Position numbers and translations under genes: made by a program. Under the pieces are notes generated by a model. It was not told where the DNA came from. It ran no database searches and saw only the letters and a list, made by a program, of their open reading frames with translations. From Salimicrobium flavidum (GTDB taxonomy: Bacteria > Bacillota > Bacilli > Bacillales > Halobacillaceae): DNA of 64,000 nt. The DNA lies in the NCBI RefSeq assembly GCF_900156645.1, contig NZ_FTOC01000003.1, positions 303,709-367,708 of the forward strand, in the 5' to 3' direction. Shown here in pieces: positions 60,100 to 64,000 of this stretch. The number at the start of each line of letters is the position of its first letter. Position 1 is the stretch's first letter.

Positions 60100-60323
60100 G
60101 GAAGAGGAGTAGTAATGATCGAAGGAAGTGAAGAGAGACAGCGGTTGCTGAGAGCTGTACTTCCCGCGTTCATGAACTCGCCTTGGATGTTGCAAAAGGG
60201 ATAATCTTTTGCCGGGGGACCTCCGTTATCGGGGTGAAGTGAGCGTGGAAATCGCTAATTTGGGTGGTACCGCGAGATGCAGCCTCTCGTCCCGTAGTCA
60301 TGGGAGGAGAGGCTTTTTTTATT
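60100..60323 (+). ncRNA. T-box leader for leuS (specifier CUC)
   Basis: The T-box core AATTTGGGTGGTACCGCG is at 60259-60276. Upstream stem I contains AGTAATGA, GGAAGTGAAGAGAGACAGCG and the specifier region ATGAACTCGCC, with CTC (Leu) at 60179-60181. The terminator AGCCTCTC/GAGAGGCT plus T7 (60281-60323) competes with the antiterminator. Uncharged tRNA-Leu would allow read-through into leuS. The 5' end is approximate. Confidence 0.93.
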
Positions 60324-60448
60324 AATGGAAGAAAATAACAATAATTGTACAGGGAATCCTGGTGAGAAGTTCCTGTTGTTCGTTTTTACAATACTCATGC
60401 ATGACTCTGTTTTATGTAAGGCAGAGAGGATCAGGAGGAGGAATATAA

Positions 60449-62863
60449 ATGGCTTTCAATCATATAGAAATCGAAAAGAAATGGCAGGAACATTGGCTTG
60501 AAAACAAAATATTCAAGTCCCGTACTGATACGGAGAAAGAGAAATTCTACGCTCTCGACATGTTCCCTTATCCTTCCGGCGCAGGACTTCACGTCGGCCA
60601 CCCTGAAGGGTATACGGCGACTGATATCTTATCGAGAATGAAGCGGATGCAGGGGTATGAAGTACTTCACCCGATGGGGTGGGATGCTTTCGGGCTTCCT
60701 GCTGAACAGCACGCGTTGGACACCGGGAATGACCCGGAAGAATTCACGGCGCATAATATCAACACGTTCCGTCGTCAGATCCAGGAGCTTGGTTTTTCTT
60801 ACGACTGGGACCGGGAAATAAACACGACGGATCCGAACTATTACAAATGGACGCAATGGATTTTCCTGAAACTTTACGAAAAAGGGCTTGCCTACATAGA
60901 TGAAGTTCCTGTTAACTGGTGTCCGGCACTTGGTACGGTTCTTGCCAATGAAGAAGTCATTGACGGCAAGAGTGAGCGCGGTGACCATCCTGTCGAACGT
61001 CGTCCGATGAAGCAGTGGATGTTGAAAATCACTGCTTACGCCGACAGATTGCTTGATGATTTGGAAGATTTGGACTGGCCGGAGAGTATCAAAGACATGC
61101 AGCGGAACTGGATCGGCAAATCTGAAGGGGCGGAAGTCGAGTTCGATATAGACGGACACAATGAATCCTTCAAAGCTTTCACTACCCGCCCGGATACTTT
61201 GTTCGGCGCCACATATGCAGTGTTTGCTCCGGAACATCCGTACATTGAAAGTATTACGACAGACGCTCAGAAAGATGCGGTAAGGAAATATGTGGACCAG
61301 GCCCTCAATAAGAGTGACCTGGAAAGAACAGACCTGGCCAAAGATAAATCAGGTGTTTTCACAGGTGCTTACGCCATCAACCCTGTTAATGAAGAAAAAC
61401 TACCTATTTGGGTAGCGGACTACGTTCTTATGAGCTATGGAAGCGGGGCTATCATGGCCGTACCTGCTCATGATGAACGTGACTACGAATTCGCTCAGAA
61501 ATTCAACTTGAGTATCGTACCAGTGGTGGAAGGCGGGAATACGGAGGAAGAAGCCTTCACCGAGGATGGCCCGCATATCAATTCCGATTTTCTTAATGGT
61601 CTTCATAAAGATGAAGCGATAACGAAAGCGATCGAATGGCTCGAAGAAAATGGAAAAGGGAAGAAAGAGACGACTTATCGTCTCAGAGACTGGCTGTTCA
61701 GCCGTCAGCGTTACTGGGGAGAACCGATCCCTATCATTCACTGGGAGGACGGATCGGTAAGTGCAGTTCCTGAAAAGGACCTGCCGGTGGAGTTGCCTAA
61801 AACGACAGAAATCAAGCCTTCCGGAACAGGGGAGTCCCCCCTTGCGAATATCAGTGACTGGGTGAACGTCACCGATCCGGAAACCGGGATGAAAGGGCGG
61901 AGAGAGACGAATACGATGCCGCAGTGGGCAGGAAGCTGCTGGTATTATCTCCGTTACATCGACCCGGACAACGACGAAATCTTTGCAGACTATGACATGT
62001 TGAAGAAATGGCTCCCGGTCGATATTTATATCGGAGGAGCAGAGCATGCGGTTCTTCACTTGCTCTATGCACGTTTCTGGCATAAGGTTCTTTATGACGC
62101 GGGTGTAGTTCCGACGAAAGAGCCTTTCCAGCAATTGTTCAACCAGGGGATGATTCTAGGCGAGGGAAATGAAAAGATGAGTAAGTCGAAAGGGAATGTA
62201 GTAAACCCTGATGACATCATCCGTACGCATGGAGCGGACACCCTTCGTCTTTACGAAATGTTCATGGGACCTCTGGAAGCTTCCATCGCCTGGTCGGAGA
62301 ATGGACTTGAAGGCGCACGTCGCTTCCTTGATCGCGTCTGGAGGCTTGTAGCACCTGAAGGGAAGTTGAATCCTGCTATCAAAGAAGAAGCGGATACAGA
62401 ACCACTGGAGAAAACGTATCATGAAACAGTTATGAAGGTTACGGAAAACTTTGAACAACTGCGTTTCAATACGGGCATCTCTCAGATGATGGTATTCATC
62501 AATGACGCTTATAAAACTGATGAGCTTCCGAAGCCGTTTATCGAAGGGTTCGTCAAGCTCCTTTCAACCGTAGCTCCTCATATCAGTGAAGAGATGTGGG
62601 AAACGCTCGGGCACGAAGAAACGATCGCTTATGAACCGTGGCCTCAGTTCGACCCCGAAAAACTGATTGAAGAAGAAGTGGAGATCGCCGTACAGGTTAT
62701 GGGTAAAGTCCGTGCGAAAATGATGGTGAACAAAGAAGCTTCTAAAGAAGACCTCGAAAAGTCAGCTCTGGAGCATGAAGATGTGAAACCTTGGCTTGAA
62801 GGGAAAACAGTGAGAAAAATTGTTGCTGTTCCCGGAAAACTTGTAAACATCGTGGCCAATTAA
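60449..62863 (+). CDS. leuS: Leucyl-tRNA synthetase
   Basis: An 804-residue class I aminoacyl-tRNA synthetase charging tRNA-Leu. The HIGH-like motif is in [20 protein letters not shown], and KMSKS is in [17 protein letters not shown]. The editing domain (CP1) threonine-rich motif is [15 protein letters not shown]-terminal anticodon and additional domains are complete. ATG after CAGGAGGAG. A T-box controls it. Its length equals that of B. subtilis LeuS. Confidence 0.97.
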   Translation: MAFNHIEIEKKWQEHWLENKIFKSRTDTEKEKFYALDMFPYPSGAGLHVGHPEGYTATDILSRMKRMQGYEVLHPMGWDAFGLPAEQHALDTGNDPEEFTAHNINTFRRQIQELGFSYDWDREINTTDPNYYKWTQWIFLKLYEKGLAYIDEVPVNWCPALGTVLANEEVIDGKSERGDHPVERRPMKQWMLKITAYADRLLDDLEDLDWPESIKDMQRNWIGKSEGAEVEFDIDGHNESFKAFTTRPDTLFGATYAVFAPEHPYIESITTDAQKDAVRKYVDQALNKSDLERTDLAKDKSGVFTGAYAINPVNEEKLPIWVADYVLMSYGSGAIMAVPAHDERDYEFAQKFNLSIVPVVEGGNTEEEAFTEDGPHINSDFLNGLHKDEAITKAIEWLEENGKGKKETTYRLRDWLFSRQRYWGEPIPIIHWEDGSVSAVPEKDLPVELPKTTEIKPSGTGESPLANISDWVNVTDPETGMKGRRETNTMPQWAGSCWYYLRYIDPDNDEIFADYDMLKKWLPVDIYIGGAEHAVLHLLYARFWHKVLYDAGVVPTKEPFQQLFNQGMILGEGNEKMSKSKGNVVNPDDIIRTHGADTLRLYEMFMGPLEASIAWSENGLEGARRFLDRVWRLVAPEGKLNPAIKEEADTEPLEKTYHETVMKVTENFEQLRFNTGISQMMVFINDAYKTDELPKPFIEGFVKLLSTVAPHISEEMWETLGHEETIAYEPWPQFDPEKLIEEEVEIAVQVMGKVRAKMMVNKEASKEDLEKSALEHEDVKPWLEGKTVRKIVAVPGKLVNIVAN

Positions 62864-62865
62864 TG

Positions 62866-62903
62866 GAAAAGCTCGTCTCTCGTTTTGAGAGGCGAGCTTT
62901 TCT
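62866..62903 (+). terminator. leuS terminator
   Basis: AAAAGCTCGTCTCTC pairs with GAGAGGCGAGCTTTT around GTTTT, followed by T-rich sequence. Confidence 0.9.
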
Positions 62904-62968
62904 CTTGACTTCTAACTATCATTTACTAAAATTACAAGTGCAGAAGAGAAAAAAGGAGGATGGTAAAC

Positions 62969-63283
62969 ATGAGTACTATTCCTGAAATGAAAGCAGAGAC
63001 ATTAGAACAGAAGCTGAACAATAATGAAGATGTGACCGTCATAGATGTAAGGGAAGATGAAGAAGTAGCGGAAGGAATGATTCCGAACGCGAAGCATATA
63101 AAACTCGGTAATCTCCCTGAACAGTATCGTGACCTTGATAAAGAAACCGATTATGTAGTGGTTTGTCGTTCCGGTCGCAGAAGCATGAAAGCATCAGAAT
63201 TTCTGAAAGAAAACGGATTTTCGAGTGTGACGAACCTCGAGGGCGGTATGCTGGCCTGGTCCGGTGATCTTTCTTACAAGTGA
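62969..63283 (+). CDS. ytwF: Rhodanese-like sulfurtransferase (YtwF-like)
   Basis: A 104-residue single-domain rhodanese. The active-site loop is VVCRSGRRSMKASEF, with the catalytic Cys followed by RSGRRS, and the N-terminal VTVIDVREDEEVAEG is the CH2A-type motif. It transfers sulfane sulfur in the cytoplasm; the acceptor is unknown. The ATG nine bases downstream of another ATG is chosen, because the first overlaps the ribosome site GGAGGATGG. The next gene, a second rhodanese-fold protein, starts 13 bases after the stop. Confidence 0.9.
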   Translation: MSTIPEMKAETLEQKLNNNEDVTVIDVREDEEVAEGMIPNAKHIKLGNLPEQYRDLDKETDYVVVCRSGRRSMKASEFLKENGFSSVTNLEGGMLAWSGDLSYK

Positions 63284-63296
63284 AGAAGGTGGAAGT

Positions 63297-63632
63297 ATGA
63301 TTTATTGGGGAATAGCTGTTGCGCTTTTTCTGGCACTCTATACAGTTACTCACACCAAGGTGTGGAACCGTCTGCGTACACTCAACAACCAGGACTTCAG
63401 TGACAGCGATTATTGTGTTATTGATATCAGAGACTATATATCTGCTCACCGTGCCCCTTACCCGGGAGCTGAGAATATTCCTCTCAGCTATTTACCCAGA
63501 GTATTGAAAGACAGGTTTGACTGTCCGAAGAAAATTTTACTGGTGACCGATGATGAGCGGGGTGCGGTTAAAGCTGCAAGAATGTTAAGGAAGAAGAGAA
63601 ACCAGTCGGTATATTATGTGAAAGCTTCATGA
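63297..63632 (+). CDS. Membrane-anchored rhodanese-fold protein lacking the catalytic Cys
   Basis: A 111-residue protein with one N-terminal membrane helix (IYWGIAVALFLALYTVTH) and a rhodanese-like domain: CVIDIRDYISAHRAPYPGAE then IPLSYLPRVLKD. At the active-site loop, where Cys-R-x-G is expected, the sequence is LLVTDDERGAVKAARML, so no catalytic cysteine is present. It is probably a non-enzymatic or regulatory member that places a rhodanese fold at the membrane. It is co-transcribed with the active rhodanese just upstream. ATG after AAGGTGG. Confidence 0.8.
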   Translation: MIYWGIAVALFLALYTVTHTKVWNRLRTLNNQDFSDSDYCVIDIRDYISAHRAPYPGAENIPLSYLPRVLKDRFDCPKKILLVTDDERGAVKAARMLRKKRNQSVYYVKAS

Positions 63633-63667
63633 GAAGGGCGGGCGTTATTTTACGTTCGTCCTTTTCA
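63632..63667 (+). terminator. Terminator of the rhodanese operon
   Basis: AAGGGCGGGCGT pairs with ACGTTCGTCCTT, followed by T4. Confidence 0.75.
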
Positions 63668-63766
63668 ATTCGGACTTTAGTGGAGCGTCTGGGTATCCGG
63701 ATCAACAGAGTTTATGTGTAATAACCTGATATTTTAAATCGATTTGGAATAAATTTATTAAAACCA

Positions 63767-63795
63767 TTGACTGTTGAAACTGATAGGTGTAAGAT
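63767..63795 (+). promoter_or_regulatory. rRNA operon promoter P1
   Basis: TTGACT and TAAGAT separated by 17 bases. Confidence 0.75.
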
Positions 63796-63850
63796 TGTAT
63801 TTGCTGCTTCAGAGAGCGGCAACGAAATACAAATCAGAATGATAAACTCA

Positions 63851-63880
63851 TTGACTTTTATAACAAAGAAATGATATAAT
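63851..63880 (+). promoter_or_regulatory. rRNA operon promoter P2
   Basis: TTGACT and TATAAT separated by 18 bases, as in tandem rrn promoters of Bacillus. The leader TAGATCTTTGAAAACTGAAC that follows is typical of rRNA processing/antitermination leaders. Confidence 0.85.
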
Positions 63881-63982
63881 TATTGTGCTTCTGATGAAAC
63901 AAGTAGATCTTTGAAAACTGAACAATGTTTTATGCCATGCGTCAATTTTTAAAGCAAGACAACATGAGCTAATCAATCGCTC

Positions 63983-64000
63983 TTTTATGGAGAGTTTGAT
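63983..64000 (+). rRNA. 16S rRNA gene, first bases only
   Basis: TTTTATGGAGAGTTTGAT is the conserved 5' end of Bacillaceae 16S rRNA. The gene continues beyond the window. It is preceded by two promoters and a leader. Confidence 0.93.

Overview
The window looks like chromosomal DNA of a moderately halophilic, endospore-forming member of the Bacillaceae (Halobacillus/Salimicrobium-like). This is inferred from a GC content in the mid-40s by eye, acidic (D/E-rich) proteins, Bacillus-type ribosome binding sites and promoters, and gene order strongly reminiscent of the Bacillus subtilis yut/yuz/yum/yui, kapB-patB-yug, men and ytk-pck-metK-ytp loci. It begins inside sufB and ends a few bases into a 16S rRNA gene.

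Layout. 0-3 kb: the sufB end, an ISL3-family insertion sequence, a DUF2332 gene and a relic of a HAD phosphatase. 3-7 kb (minus strand): a compact operon bioY / acyl-CoA ligase / thiolase / two MaoC-type hot-dog dehydratases, headed by a promoter with a BirA-type operator. 7-13.5 kb: a GNAT acetyltransferase with an odd start, a decayed DUF1129 gene, a DUF2207 membrane protein, an NAD(P)-binding protein, and yunE-yunD. 13.6-17.4 kb: a lysine riboswitch driving an NhaC-type transporter, then a sodium-dependent amino-acid transporter with its 31-residue MetS-like partner. 17.4-22.3 kb: yutD, yutE, yutF, yutG, a 2-hydroxyacid dehydrogenase, yutI, yuzD, yuzB and yutM (Fe-S biogenesis and housekeeping). 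22.3-25 kb: an accessory pocket. The yutM 3' end plus terminator is duplicated (about 129 bp) around a low-GC pair of genes (small charged protein + nucleotidyltransferase), followed by an Ltp-like membrane-anchored protein with four tandem repeats. 25-31.5 kb: yumC, yumB with a Rex-type operator, yuiB, yuiD, deoD, khtT-khtU. 31.5-39 kb: kapB, patB, yugI, an iron alcohol dehydrogenase, pgi, an M42 peptidase. 39-50 kb: an alpha/beta hydrolase, a DksA-like protein, and the complete menaquinone set yuxO, menA and menF-menD-menH-menB-menE-menC. 50-57 kb: a Fur-box-preceded FhuF-type reductase, a lipoprotein, ytkD, pckA, yuxK, a SAM riboswitch and metK. 57-64 kb: ytoA, ytpA-ytpB, mnmM, a T-box with leuS, two rhodanese-fold genes, and a two-promoter rRNA leader.

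How it works together. Most genes are core metabolism: respiratory quinone synthesis, NADH oxidation, Fe-S assembly, gluconeogenesis and methionine activation. RNA switches (L-box, S-box, T-box) and DNA operators (BirA, Rex, Fur) are visible in front of the expected kinds of genes. The accessory signal lies in non-coding interspersed repeats: a MITE-like family with GGCTCTGTTA ends and probable 8-bp target duplications, a composite family beginning GGCTACCCTGAAAAT, and a long palindromic family. The duplicated-terminator insertion after yutM is the other accessory feature. The best candidates for something undescribed are the yutM-flanked nucleotidyltransferase pair next to the Ltp-like protein, and the BirA-controlled acyl-CoA operon.
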